This document shows, in pieces, positions 23,774 to 33,800 of a stretch of DNA of 64,000 nucleotides. Source of the DNA: Streptomyces sp. NBRC 110028 (GTDB taxonomy: Bacteria > Actinomycetota > Actinomycetes > Streptomycetales > Streptomycetaceae); contig NZ_BBUZ01000038.1 in NCBI RefSeq assembly GCF_001417735.1, positions 1 to 64,000 on the forward strand, in the 5' to 3' direction. The notes beneath the pieces were generated by a model, which saw nothing but the letters and a program-made list of their open reading frames with translations, made no database searches and was not told where the DNA came from. The position numbers and the translations under genes are program-made. Positions within the stretch are counted from its first letter, which is position 1; each line of letters opens with the position of its first letter.

Positions 23774-26292
23774 TGCCCAGGGATGCGATGACCAGGGATC
23801 CGATGACCAGGGATGCGACCGGTGGTCAGAAGGGTCGGCGCGTCGTCGTCGTCGGCGCCGGGATCGTCGGCTGCTCACTCGCCGACGAGCTGACCGCCCG
23901 CGGCTGGACGCAGGTCACGGTCCTGGAGCAGGGCCCGCTGCCCGCCCCCGGCGGCTCGACCTCGCACGCGCCCGGGCTGGTGTTCCGGACCAGCCCCTCC
24001 AAGACCCTCACCGAGTTCGCCGTCTACACGGTGGAGAAGTTCTCCGCGCTGGAGGCCGACGGGCTGTCCTGCTTCAACCCGGTCGGCGGTCTGGAGATCG
24101 CCACCAGCGAGGAGCGCTGGGCCGATCTGCACCGCAAGGCGGGGCTCGCCGCGTCCTGGGGCGTCCGGGGCGAACTGCTCACCCCCGCCCGGTGCGCCGA
24201 ACTGTGGCCGCTGCTGGACCCGGAGAAGATCCTCGGCGGCTTCCACACCCCGGACGACGGGCTGGCCCGCGCGCTGCCCGCCTGCCGTGCCCAGATGGAG
24301 CGGGCCACCGCGCGCGGCGCCCGCTTCCTGGAGCGGCACACCGTCACCGGCATCGAGCAGGAGGGCGGCCGGGTCACCGCGGTCGTCACCGACCGGGGCA
24401 CCTTCCCCGCCGACATCGTCGTCTCGGCGGCCGGGTTCTGGGGGCCGCTGATCGGTGCGATGGCGGGCGTCCGCGTCCCCCTGCTGCCACTGGCCCACCA
24501 GTACGCGAAGACCGCGCCGCTGCCGGAGCTGGCCGGGGTGAACGACCCGCGGACCGAGGCGAGCCGGCCGCTGCTGCGCTTCCAGGACCGCGATCTGTAC
24601 TTCCGCGAGCACACCGACCGCATCGGCATCGGCAGTTACGCCCACCGCCCGATGCCGGTCGACCCGGCGGCGGTGCCCGCCTACGACGACGCGCCGGTGA
24701 TGCCGTCCTCACTGCCGTTCACCGAGGCGGACTTCGCGCCCGCCTGGGAGGACAGCGTCGGGCTGATCCCGGCGCTCGGCGCGAGCCGCGTCGAGGAGGG
24801 GTTCAACGGGGTCTTCTCCTTCACCCCCGACGGAATGCCGGTCATCGGCGAGTCCCGTGAGGTGCGCGGCTTCTGGCTGGCCGAGGCGGTGTGGGTGACC
24901 CACTCCGCGGGCGTCGCCAAGGCCGTCGCCGAGTGGATGACCGACGGGCGGCCGTCCCTCGACGTCCACGCATGCGATCCGTACCGCTTCGAGGACGCCC
25001 AGACCTCCCCCGCCTACATCGCCGAGCGCGGTGCGCAGAGCTTCGCCGAGGTCTACGACGTCATCCACCCGCTGCAGCCCATGGAGCGGCCGCGCCCCCT
25101 GCGGGTCAGCCCTTTCTACGAGCGCCAGCGGGCGCTGGGCGCGTACTTCCTGGAGGGCGGGGGCTGGGAGCGGCCGCACTGGTACGAGGCCAACGCCCCG
25201 CTCGCCGAGGGGCTCGAACTGCCCGCGCGCGACGCCTGGTCGGCCCGCTACTGGTCGCCGATCGCCGCCGCCGAGGCCAAGGCCACCCGGGAGCGGGTCG
25301 CGCTGTACGACATGACCCCGCTCAAGCGGCTGGAGGTCTCCGGCCCCGGCGCCCTGGACTTCCTGCAGCGCATGACCACCAACCAGCTCGCGAAGAAGCC
25401 GGGCGCGGTCACCTACACCCTGCTGCTGGACGAGGCCGGGGGCGTACGCAGCGATCTGACCGTCGCGCGCCTCGCGGAGGGCCACGGCTTGAGTGAACGC
25501 TGGCAGGTGGGCGCGAACAGCGGCCTCGACCTGGACTGGCTGCTGCGCCACGCGCCCGACGGCGTCCACATCGCCGACATCACGCCCGGCACCTGCTGCG
25601 TGGGGGTGTGGGGTCCGCTCGCCCGGGAACTGGTCCAGCCGCTGACCCCGGACGACTTCTCGCACCGGGCGTTCGGCTACTTCAAGGCCCGGCGCACCTA
25701 CATCGGCCATGTCCCGGTGACCGCGATGCGGCTGAGCTACGTCGGTGAGCTGGGCTGGGAGCTGTACACCACCGCCGACCTGGGCCTGCGGCTGTGGGAC
25801 ACGCTGTGGGAGGCCGGGCAGCGGCACGGGGTGATCGCCGCCGGGCGCTCCGCGTTCAACAGTCTGCGGCTGGAGAAGGGCTACCGGGCCTGGGGCCATG
25901 ACATGACCACCGAGCACGATCCGTACGAGGCGGGCGTCGGCTTCGCCGTCCGGATGGACAAGGGCGACTTCGTGGGCCGCGCGGCCCTGGAGGGCCGCGG
26001 CGAGGCGACGGCGCGGCGCAAGCTGGCCTGTCTCACCCTGGACGATCCGGCCGCGATCGTCATGGGCAAGGAGCCGGTGTACGCCGTCGGCGAGACCGGG
26101 CGGCCCGCGGGCTACGTGACCAGCGCCGCGTACGGCTACACCATCGGCCGCACCGTCGCCTACGCCTGGCTGCCCGCCGACGTGGCCGTCCCCGGCACTG
26201 CCGTCCACATCGAGTACTTCGGGGAGAAGGTCCCCGCGACCGTCGCCACCGAACCCCTCTTCGATCCGGGCATGGACCGCATCCGCCGGTGA
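23773..26292 (+). CDS. dimethylglycine/sarcosine dehydrogenase-type flavoprotein with GcvT domain
   Basis: An 839-aa two-domain enzyme. An N-terminal FAD-dependent DAO-type oxidoreductase has GxGxxG at 28-33 (VVVVGAGIVGCSLADEL). Its STSHAPG motif at 62-68 places His65 where DMGDH and SarDH bind FAD covalently. A C-terminal GcvT-like folate-binding aminomethyl domain spans about 430-830. Such enzymes oxidatively N-demethylate dimethylglycine or sarcosine and hand the methylene to tetrahydrofolate or release formaldehyde. Several in-frame ATGs (23773, 23788, 23803) occur in a small repeat coding MTRDxMTRD; 23773 overlaps the preceding stop. Dimethylglycine or sarcosine as substrate cannot be decided from sequence. 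Confidence 0.88.
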   Translation: MPRDAMTRDPMTRDATGGQKGRRVVVVGAGIVGCSLADELTARGWTQVTVLEQGPLPAPGGSTSHAPGLVFRTSPSKTLTEFAVYTVEKFSALEADGLSCFNPVGGLEIATSEERWADLHRKAGLAASWGVRGELLTPARCAELWPLLDPEKILGGFHTPDDGLARALPACRAQMERATARGARFLERHTVTGIEQEGGRVTAVVTDRGTFPADIVVSAAGFWGPLIGAMAGVRVPLLPLAHQYAKTAPLPELAGVNDPRTEASRPLLRFQDRDLYFREHTDRIGIGSYAHRPMPVDPAAVPAYDDAPVMPSSLPFTEADFAPAWEDSVGLIPALGASRVEEGFNGVFSFTPDGMPVIGESREVRGFWLAEAVWVTHSAGVAKAVAEWMTDGRPSLDVHACDPYRFEDAQTSPAYIAERGAQSFAEVYDVIHPLQPMERPRPLRVSPFYERQRALGAYFLEGGGWERPHWYEANAPLAEGLELPARDAWSARYWSPIAAAEAKATRERVALYDMTPLKRLEVSGPGALDFLQRMTTNQLAKKPGAVTYTLLLDEAGGVRSDLTVARLAEGHGLSERWQVGANSGLDLDWLLRHAPDGVHIADITPGTCCVGVWGPLARELVQPLTPDDFSHRAFGYFKARRTYIGHVPVTAMRLSYVGELGWELYTTADLGLRLWDTLWEAGQRHGVIAAGRSAFNSLRLEKGYRAWGHDMTTEHDPYEAGVGFAVRMDKGDFVGRAALEGRGEATARRKLACLTLDDPAAIVMGKEPVYAVGETGRPAGYVTSAAYGYTIGRTVAYAWLPADVAVPGTAVHIEYFGEKVPATVATEPLFDPGMDRIRR

Positions 26293-26365
26293 CACCCCGC
26301 GCCCGATCGACCTCCTCGACCTCCCGTCGGCCGACCACCGCCGCGCCCACCTTACGGAGAATTCC

Positions 26366-27523
26366 ATGACCGTGGCTCCCGAATCCCCCGCCGCCACGTC
26401 CCCCAGCCTGATCAGCACCCTCCCCGGCCACTGGTACACCTCCCCCGCCGTCTTCCGGCGGGAGCAGGAGCACCTCTTCGAGGCGATGTGGTTCTGCGCG
26501 GCGCGCAGCGCCGACCTGGACCGGCCGGGGGCGTTCCGTACCGTGCGGGTGGGCCGCGAGAGCGTGCTGATCACCCGCAACCGCGCCGGTGAGCTGCGCG
26601 CGTTCCTCAACGTCTGCCGCCACCGCGGCGCCCGGCTGTGCACCGAGGAGTCGGGCACGGTGCGGCGCTCGCTCCAGTGCCCGTACCACGCCTGGACATA
26701 CGACCTGGACGGTCGGCTCACCGCCGCCCCGAACCTGACGAGCATGCCCGATGTGGACCGCACCGAGCGCGGGCTGCTGCCGGTGCGGCTGCGCGAATGG
26801 CTGGGGTACGCCTGGGTGTGCCTGGCCGATGAGCCGCCGTCGTTCGAGGAGACCGTCGTCGGGGCGGTCGCCGAACGGCTCGGCGACGCCGGGGCCGTGG
26901 AGCGGTACGGCGTGGCGGGGCTGTCGCTCGGCCGCCGGATCGACTACGACATCAAGGCCAACTGGAAGCTGATCATCGAGAACTTCATGGAGTGCTACCA
27001 CTGCGCCACGATCCATCCCGAACTCACCGAGGTGCTGCCGGAGTTCGCCGACGGCCTGGCGGCGCAGTACTTCGTGGGGCACGGTGCCGAGTTCGCCGAG
27101 GAGGCCCAGGGATTCACGGTGGACGGCAGCGCGGGCTTCGACCGGTTCAGCGGCATCGCCGACGAACAGGACCGCCGCTACTACGCGATCACCGTGCGGC
27201 CGCAGGTCTTCCTCAATCTGGTCCCCGACCATGTGATCGTCCACCGGATGTTCCCGCTCGCCGCCGACCGCACGCTGATCAGCTGTGACTGGCTGTACGC
27301 GCCGGAGGTGGTGGCGTCGGAGCGGGACCTGTCGAAGTCGGTCGAACTGTTCCACCGGGTCAACGTCCAGGACTTCGACGCCTGTGAGCGCACCCAGCCC
27401 GCCATGGACTCGCGCGCGTACCGCCGCGGCGGGGTGCTCGTGCCCAGCGAACACCACATCGGGGCCTTCCACCGATGGGTGACCGACCGGGTCCCGGCCC
27501 CGGACGGGGAGGAATGCCCGTGA
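26366..27523 (+). CDS. gbcA: Rieske non-heme iron oxygenase, likely glycine betaine monooxygenase alpha subunit (GbcA-like)
   Basis: A 385-aa ring-hydroxylating-type oxygenase. The Rieske cluster ligands are Cys84, His86, Cys105 and His108 (CRHRG and CPYH). The mononuclear iron site is NFMECYHCATIH with His212 and His217; a downstream Asp in VNVQDFDACERT may be the third ligand. GbcA demethylates glycine betaine to dimethylglycine, releasing formaldehyde. Placement among betaine aldehyde dehydrogenase, a DMG/sarcosine flavoenzyme and an IclR regulator supports this; carnitine or stachydrine oxygenases are close relatives. Electrons would come from the ferredoxin and reductase at 19878-21436, since no GbcB-type reductase adjoins. 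Confidence 0.82.
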   Translation: MTVAPESPAATSPSLISTLPGHWYTSPAVFRREQEHLFEAMWFCAARSADLDRPGAFRTVRVGRESVLITRNRAGELRAFLNVCRHRGARLCTEESGTVRRSLQCPYHAWTYDLDGRLTAAPNLTSMPDVDRTERGLLPVRLREWLGYAWVCLADEPPSFEETVVGAVAERLGDAGAVERYGVAGLSLGRRIDYDIKANWKLIIENFMECYHCATIHPELTEVLPEFADGLAAQYFVGHGAEFAEEAQGFTVDGSAGFDRFSGIADEQDRRYYAITVRPQVFLNLVPDHVIVHRMFPLAADRTLISCDWLYAPEVVASERDLSKSVELFHRVNVQDFDACERTQPAMDSRAYRRGGVLVPSEHHIGAFHRWVTDRVPAPDGEECP

Positions 27524-28986
27524 GGGATCTCTTCATAGGCGGCCAGTGGACCGGGGCGGTCGACGAGCGCACCCGGGAGATCAGATGTCCGGCCGACGGC
27601 TCGCTGGTGGCGGTCGTCGACGAGGGCGGCGGCAAGGACGCGGCCGAGGCGGTGGCCGCCGCCCGGCAGGCGTTCGACCACGGCCCGTGGCCGCGTACCC
27701 CGGTCGCCGCCCGCGGGGAGCTGCTGCTGCGGGTCGCCGGTCTGCTGGCCCGGGACAGGGCGGCCCTGGCCCGGGCGGAGTCCCTGGACACCGGGAAGCG
27801 GCTGGTGGAGAGCGAGGGGGACGTCGACGATGTGATCGCCTGCTTCCGCTACTACGGGCAGCTGGTGCGCACCGAGGCGGACCGGATCGTGGACACCGGC
27901 ACCGAGGACGCCGTCAGCCGGGTCGTCCACGAACCGGTCGGGGTCTGCGCGCTGATCACCCCGTGGAACTATCCGCTGCTGCAGACCGCGTGGAAGGTGG
28001 CGCCGGCGCTCGCCGCGGGCAACGCCATCGTCCTCAAGCCCAGCGAGCTGACCCCGTCCACGGCCATCGCGCTGATGCGGCTGCTGGACGAGGCGGGGCT
28101 GCCGGGCGGGGCGGCCAATCTGGTGCTGGGGCCGGGCGCCGAGGCGGGCGCCCCGCTCACCGACAACCCCGATGTGGACCTGGTGTCCTTCACCGGTGGT
28201 CTGCGGACCGGGCGGCGCGTCATGGCCGCGGCCTCCGGCACGGTCAAACGGACCTTTCTGGAGCTGGGCGGCAAGAACCCCAACATCGTGTTCGCGGACG
28301 CGGACTTCGAGGCCGCCGTCGACCACGCGCTCACCGCCGTCTTCCTGCACTCGGGGCAGGTCTGCTCGGCCGGTGCCCGGCTGCTGGTGCAGAACCCGGT
28401 GCACGACGCCTTCGTGGAGGAGGTGGTGCGGCGCGCCCGGAGGATCCGGCTCGGCGGGCCGTTCGACGAGCGGGCCCAGACCGGTCCGCTGATCTCGGCC
28501 GCGCACCGGGCCAAGGTCGAGGCGTACGTGGCCACCGGGCTCGCGGAGGGCGCCCGGCTGCGCTGCGGCGGCTCCCGGCCGGAGGATCCGGAGCTGCGGG
28601 ACGGCTTCTACTACCGTCCGACGGTGCTCGACTCCTGTCACAGCGGGATGTCGGTGCTGGCCGACGAGTCCTTCGGGCCGGTCCTCACGGTGGAACGTTT
28701 CACCTCGGAGGAGGAGGCGATACGGCTCGCCAACGACACGGTGTACGGGCTGGCCGGGGCGGTGTGGTCCTGCGACGAGGGACGGGCGCGGCGGGTCGCG
28801 TCCCGGCTGCGGCTGGGCACCGTATGGATCAACGACTACCACCCGTCGGTGCCACAGGCGGAGTGGGGCGGGTTCAAGCAGTCGGGGACGGGGCGGGAAC
28901 TGGGGCCGAGCGGGCTGGCCGAATACCGGGAGGCGAAACACATCTGGTGCAACACCCGCCCCAGGCCGCAGGGTTGGTTCACCTGA
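27520..28986 (+). CDS. betB: aldehyde dehydrogenase, likely betaine aldehyde dehydrogenase
   Basis: A 488-aa NAD(P)-dependent aldehyde dehydrogenase. The general base Glu248 is in ELGGKNPNIVF and the nucleophile Cys282 in HSGQVCSAGARL. The GFKQSGTGRELGPSGLAEYREAKHIW tail is typical of betaine aldehyde dehydrogenases. It would oxidise betaine aldehyde to glycine betaine, the entry to the rest of the operon. The start is GTG 27520, because GGGGAGGA ends six bases before it and it overlaps the gbcA stop (GTGA); an ATG at 27514 abuts the SD and is unlikely. Choline dehydrogenase is not in the window. Confidence 0.85.
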   Translation: MRDLFIGGQWTGAVDERTREIRCPADGSLVAVVDEGGGKDAAEAVAAARQAFDHGPWPRTPVAARGELLLRVAGLLARDRAALARAESLDTGKRLVESEGDVDDVIACFRYYGQLVRTEADRIVDTGTEDAVSRVVHEPVGVCALITPWNYPLLQTAWKVAPALAAGNAIVLKPSELTPSTAIALMRLLDEAGLPGGAANLVLGPGAEAGAPLTDNPDVDLVSFTGGLRTGRRVMAAASGTVKRTFLELGGKNPNIVFADADFEAAVDHALTAVFLHSGQVCSAGARLLVQNPVHDAFVEEVVRRARRIRLGGPFDERAQTGPLISAAHRAKVEAYVATGLAEGARLRCGGSRPEDPELRDGFYYRPTVLDSCHSGMSVLADESFGPVLTVERFTSEEEAIRLANDTVYGLAGAVWSCDEGRARRVASRLRLGTVWINDYHPSVPQAEWGGFKQSGTGRELGPSGLAEYREAKHIWCNTRPRPQGWFT

Positions 28987-29026
28987 TCCGCGCGGGGCCC
29001 GCCGGCCCGATAGGGGAGTGTCCGCC

Positions 29027-30583
29027 TTGTCCACAGCACAGGATGACGCCGAGCTCACCGAGTTCGGCTACCGCCCCGAACTGAAGAGAACCCTCGGCAG
29101 CTTCCACACCTTCGCCGCCGGGATCAGCTACATCTCCATCCTCACCGGCACCTTCCAGCTCTTCTACTTCGGCTTCGCCCAGGGCGGACCCGCCTACTGG
29201 TGGTCCTGGCCCATGGTCTTCGCCGGACAGCTCATGATCGCGCTGTGCTTCGCCGAGCTGGCCGCCCGCCATCCGGTCGCCGGATCCGTCTACAACTGGT
29301 CGAAGCGGCTCGGCAACGCGCACGTGGGCTGGCTGGCCGGGTGGATGATGCTGGTCGCCTCCATCGTGTCGCTGGCCGCCGTCGCCCTCGCCTATCAGCT
29401 CACGCTGCCGCAGATATCCTCGTCGTTCCAGTTCATCGGGGACGGCTCCGGTACGTACGACACGGCGACCAACGCGGTGCTGCTGGCCACCGTGCTCATC
29501 CTCTTCACCACGCTGGTCAACGCCTTCGGGGTCAAGCTGATGGCCCGGATCAACACGGCCGGGGTGTTCCTCGAACTCGTCGCCACGGTCGTGCTGATCG
29601 TCCTCCTCGCCGTCCACGTGGTGCGCGGTCCGGGCGTGGTCACGGACACCGCGCACACCGGTTCCGGGCAGAACCTCGGCTATCTGGGCGCCTTCCTCAC
29701 CGCCTCGCTGGCCTCCGCGTACGTCATGTACGGCTTCGACACCGCCGCATCCCTCGGCGAGGAATCCCTGGACCCCTCGCGCAACGCGCCCCGGGCGATC
29801 CTGCGCGCGCTCATCGCGTCCTTCGTGCTGGGCGGGCTGATCCTGCTGCTGGCGCTGATGAGCGTCGGGAGCCTGACCGGCAAGGGGCTGTCCACGGACG
29901 GTCTGCAGTACGTGGTGCTGGACGTGCTGGGGCCGACGGTCGGCAAGGCGATGCTGTGGTGCGTGCTGATCGCGGTGACCGTGTGCGCGCTGGCGGTGCA
30001 CACCGCGGCCGTACGGCTGGCGTTCGCGATGTCCCGGGACAACAACCTGCCCGCCGCGTCGCTGATGGCCCGGGTGAGCCCGCGCTTCCAGACCCCGGTG
30101 CTGCCCGCGGTGATCGTCGGCCTGCTCGCGCTGGCCGTGCTGGCCGTCAACATCCGTCAGCCGCAGATCTTCTCGGTGGTGACCAGCATCGGGATCATCA
30201 TGATCTACGTGGCGTATCTGCTGGTCACGCTGCCGATGCTGGTGGCCCGGGTGCGGGGCCGGTGGACTCCGGCGGGTGAGGGGCGGTTCTCGCTCGGGCG
30301 GTTCGGGCTGCCGGTCAATGTGCTCGCGGTGCTGTGGGGCGCGGGCATGACCCTCAACCTGGCCTGGCCGCGCGACGCGGTCTACAACGCGGCTCCCCCG
30401 CACCACTGGTATCTGCGCTGGGGCGCGTTCCTCTTCGTGGGGACGGTCGCGCTCGGCGGCTTCGCCTACTACTGGTGCGTCCAGCGCCACCGTACGGGCG
30501 TGCTGGCCGAGCACGCGGCGCCGGACGGGGGCCCGGGCGGGGGCGCCGGCGACAGCGGCGCCCCGGCGGCGGCCAAGGTCTGA
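29027..30583 (+). CDS. APC-superfamily permease (probable choline/betaine or amino acid uptake)
   Basis: About 518 aa with twelve predicted membrane helices, from GSFHTFAAGISYISILTGTF near the N-terminus to the C-terminal helix near residue 470. The PVAGSVYNWSKRL and YGFDTAASLGEESLDPSRNAPRAI motifs place it in the amino acid/choline transporter branch of APC. TTG 29027 is chosen because GGGGAG lies eight bases before it; GTG 29018 is in frame but abuts that SD. It is the last gene of the betaine operon, 40 bp after betB, and is the likely importer of choline, betaine or a related amine. The substrate is inferred from context. Confidence 0.82.
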   Translation: MSTAQDDAELTEFGYRPELKRTLGSFHTFAAGISYISILTGTFQLFYFGFAQGGPAYWWSWPMVFAGQLMIALCFAELAARHPVAGSVYNWSKRLGNAHVGWLAGWMMLVASIVSLAAVALAYQLTLPQISSSFQFIGDGSGTYDTATNAVLLATVLILFTTLVNAFGVKLMARINTAGVFLELVATVVLIVLLAVHVVRGPGVVTDTAHTGSGQNLGYLGAFLTASLASAYVMYGFDTAASLGEESLDPSRNAPRAILRALIASFVLGGLILLLALMSVGSLTGKGLSTDGLQYVVLDVLGPTVGKAMLWCVLIAVTVCALAVHTAAVRLAFAMSRDNNLPAASLMARVSPRFQTPVLPAVIVGLLALAVLAVNIRQPQIFSVVTSIGIIMIYVAYLLVTLPMLVARVRGRWTPAGEGRFSLGRFGLPVNVLAVLWGAGMTLNLAWPRDAVYNAAPPHHWYLRWGAFLFVGTVALGGFAYYWCVQRHRTGVLAEHAAPDGGPGGGAGDSGAPAAAKV

Positions 30584-30621
30584 CCGGGCCTCGGCGCGCT
30601 CCGCCGTTCGGGTGATGCGAT

Positions 30622-30864
30622 GTGTGCGGCGTTGCCTTGCGCCTCACCGGAATGGGTTACTGGGGGCCTCAGTCCGCAACCGTCACCGTCGCCATCCCGG
30701 GGCGCACACCGCAGACCGTGCCCCTGGTGAACGGCACCGCCTCCGCGACGTTCAACCCGCTGCCCAAGGGCACGTACACCGTCACCGCCGACTACAACGG
30801 CAGCGTCGACTACGTGGCGTCCGCCGGGGCCACCACCCAGACCGTCACCACCGGCCTGGCGTGA
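30622..30864 (+). CDS. orphan bacterial Ig-like domain (Big_3_5 type), possible gene remnant
   Basis: An 80-aa frame (or 70 aa from ATG 30652). From about residue 18 on it reads as one Ig-like repeat of surface proteins: a VTVAIPG strand, VPLVNGTASATFNPLPKGTYTVTADYNGSVDYVAS and a TTQTVTTG end. Such repeats normally come in tandem in large secreted proteins. Here there is only one, with no signal peptide and a weak start. It may be a decayed fragment or a misplaced domain. It lies in the gap between two convergent operons, ending 10 bp before the SMC-like gene's stop. Confidence 0.5.
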   Translation: MCGVALRLTGMGYWGPQSATVTVAIPGRTPQTVPLVNGTASATFNPLPKGTYTVTADYNGSVDYVASAGATTQTVTTGLA

Positions 30865-30874
30865 CCCGGCGCGC

Positions 30875-33800
30875 TCACGGGCCGTCCGCCGGTGTCCCGG
30901 CGGGCGCGCCGCCCGTGTCCCCCTCCGGGCGCCGGTACATGCGCGTCGCGGTGATCTGGCCGTGCACCTGCTCCCCTTCCGGGTCCTGCGCCGGCAGGCC
31001 CGGCCGCAGATGCTCCTCGACGCTGATGTACTTGAGCCCGGCCCGCAGGTCCGCGTCGTTCCGCAGCCGGATCACCAGCGGGAACTCGGCCAGCGCCGTC
31101 GTGTCGAACAGCCCCGTCGTGTAGAGCAGCTGGACGCCCAGCGCGTCCGCGACCGCCCGCTGGAGCTCCAGCAGATACGTCGCGTTGGCCCGGCCGATCG
31201 GGTTGTCGAGGAACAGCGTGCCCGCGTGGCGGTGCTTGTCGCGGCCCCGGTCGTTGCTGCGCAGCGCCGCCATCGTGCAGTACAGGGCGATGGCGGCGGT
31301 CAGCAGCTGGCCGCCGGAGAAGACGTCGCCCATCTGCCCCACCGGCACCCGCTCCGCGCGCAGCACCGCGTCCGGCTTCAGGATCTCCACGGCCACCCCG
31401 CGCGGCTGGAGCGCCGCGGAGACGCCGCGCAGCAGCAGGGACATGCCGTCCCGGCGCAGGTCGGAGTTCTTCTTCACCGCCGAGCGGGTCGCCTCGTCGA
31501 TGACCTCGCCCAGCCGCTCGGTGAGCGTCGCCTGGTCCGGGTCGTCGAACCGGATCCGCAGGAACTCCTGCCCCGACCATTCACCGAGCCCCTCCGGGAG
31601 CCGGGAGAGCCGCTGCGCCGAACGGAGCGTGGCTAGGCACGACTCGACCAGGCCGCGCAGCCGGTCGACGATGGAGTCCCGGTTGCGCTCCAGCTGCTCC
31701 AGCTCGTCGGTCAGCACCCGCAGCCGGGGCGCGAACGCGTCCGCCCAGGCGGTGGCGTGCTCGGGCAGCGCGGCCGCGGGCAGTTCGCGGATCTGCTGGC
31801 GGGCGGGGGTGCGGACCTGCTCGTAGCGGGTGGAGTTGGCGTGCCGTACGAGGACGTCGCTCGCCTCCCGGACCGCCGACTCGGCGCCCGACAGATCGGC
31901 CGCGCAGCCGCGCAGCGAGCGGCGGGCCTCGGTGGCCGCCTGCCGGGCCTCGTCGAGTCCGCCCGCGTACGGGTCGGGGCGCTCGCCGTCGTCCTCGGCG
32001 CCGGGGCCCTCCCGGAGCAGGTCCCGCAGCAGGGCGGCGGTCTCGTCGAAGCCGCCCGCCGCGTCCTCGGCGGAGCGGTGGGCGCGCAGCAGGTCGGCGT
32101 GGGCGGTGCGGGCGGTGTCCAGCGCGTCCGTGCGGGCGGCGAGCTCGGCGTTGGCCGTGCGCAGCAGCTCCTTGGCCTGCTCCGCATCGGCCGGAACCAT
32201 CTCCTCCGGCAGGGCGGTGTGGGCGTCGTCGCCGTCGGCCGGGGCCAGCCGCTCGGCCTCGCCGCGCAGCCTGCCGAGCTGTTCGCTCGCCGCCGACGCG
32301 CGGGTCTCCAGCATCTGGACCAGCGATTCGGCGCGGGCCGCCGCGGCCTGCCGGGACGGGCCGTCGGCGCCGTCGGTGCCCTCCAGCAGCTGGGCGGCGC
32401 GGGTGCGGACCTTGTTGGTGAGCCGGTCGAGGGTGGCGAGCGCCGCACTCTCGTCGCTCTCCGCACGGGCCTGTTCGGCCCGCAGATCGGCGCCGACGCC
32501 GACCTTCTCGTACACCTGGGAGGCCGCGCGGTACGCCTCGCGGAGCGCGGGCAGCGACGCGGTGGGCGGCTCGGTGTCCTCGCCCAGGTCGTCGGGCGCC
32601 CCGGCGATCTCCGCCCGCTCGGCGCGCAGGGCGCGGGCGGTGCGGTGCGCGTCGTCGGCCGCGCGCTGGGCCGCGCGCCGGTCCTCGTCGGCGGCGCGCG
32701 CCCGGTCCACGCAGGCGGCGGCCTGCTCCTCGGCCTCGGCCGCCTCTTCGGCGAGTTCGCGCAGCCGGGTCTGCCAGGTGGCGCGCTCACGCAGCCGGTA
32801 CGCGAGCCCCGCCAGCGCGTCCGCCACCCGGCGGGCCCGCTGCGCGGCCTCCTGCCGCTCGTCCCGGACCCGGGCCGCCTCGGTGGCCGCCTCGTCCGCC
32901 TCGGCCCGCGCCGTACGCGCCTCCACCAGCTCCCGCTGCGCCGTCTCGGCGGCCTCCGCGGCGCCCTCGGCGGCGGCCGCCAGCTCGGCGAGCCGCCCGG
33001 CCGGGCATCCGGCGCGCCACGACGACAGCCGGGCCGCCAGCGCCCGGTCCCCGGACAGCCGGGCGGCCAGCGCCCGGATCTCCTCGTCCCGCGCGGTGGC
33101 CCGGTCGCGCAGTCCGCGCCGCTCGTCGTCCGCGGCGCGCTCGTCGTGCATCGCCGGGTTCGGCGGAACGAGGAACACCCCGCTGTCCTCACCGGATCCG
33201 GGCGCGGGCGTCGGCGCGAGCAGCGCGGCCGCCGTCCCGACCGCCACGGCCGACCGCGGCAGCAGCGATGCCTGCCCCAGCACCGCGCGGGCCCGGGCGT
33301 GGGTGTCGGGGTCGGTGATGACGACGCCGTCCACCAGCTCGGGGCGGGCCGCGAGCACGGCCGCGTGGTCGGCGGGATCGACGGCCTGGGCCAGGTAGCG
33401 CCAGCCGGGCAGCGCGGGGATGCCGTGCTCACCCAGGTACTCGACGGCGGCCAGCACGTCGGGGCTGGGCGGCAGCAGCCCGCCGTCGCCGAGCGCCGCG
33501 AGGATGCGCGAGTCGTCGGCGGCGGCGGTCCGCAGGTCGAACAGCTGCCGCTCGGCGGAGCCCACGCTCTCCTCCAGCAGCTCCCGCAGCGCCTCGACGT
33601 TCCGGTCCAGCTCCTCGGCGGTCAGCGGCCCGTCCCCGACGGCCCGCGGCGCGGGCGCGGGCGTGGACGCGGGCGCGGCGGCGCGCGGGGCGCCGTCCTC
33701 TCCGTCGGCGGACGCGCCGCTGTCGTCGTCCCCGACCCCGGGGGCCCAGCAGCCCTGCTCGTCGCCGGACGCGTCGTCCGCCGGCCGCGGCTGCCCGGCG

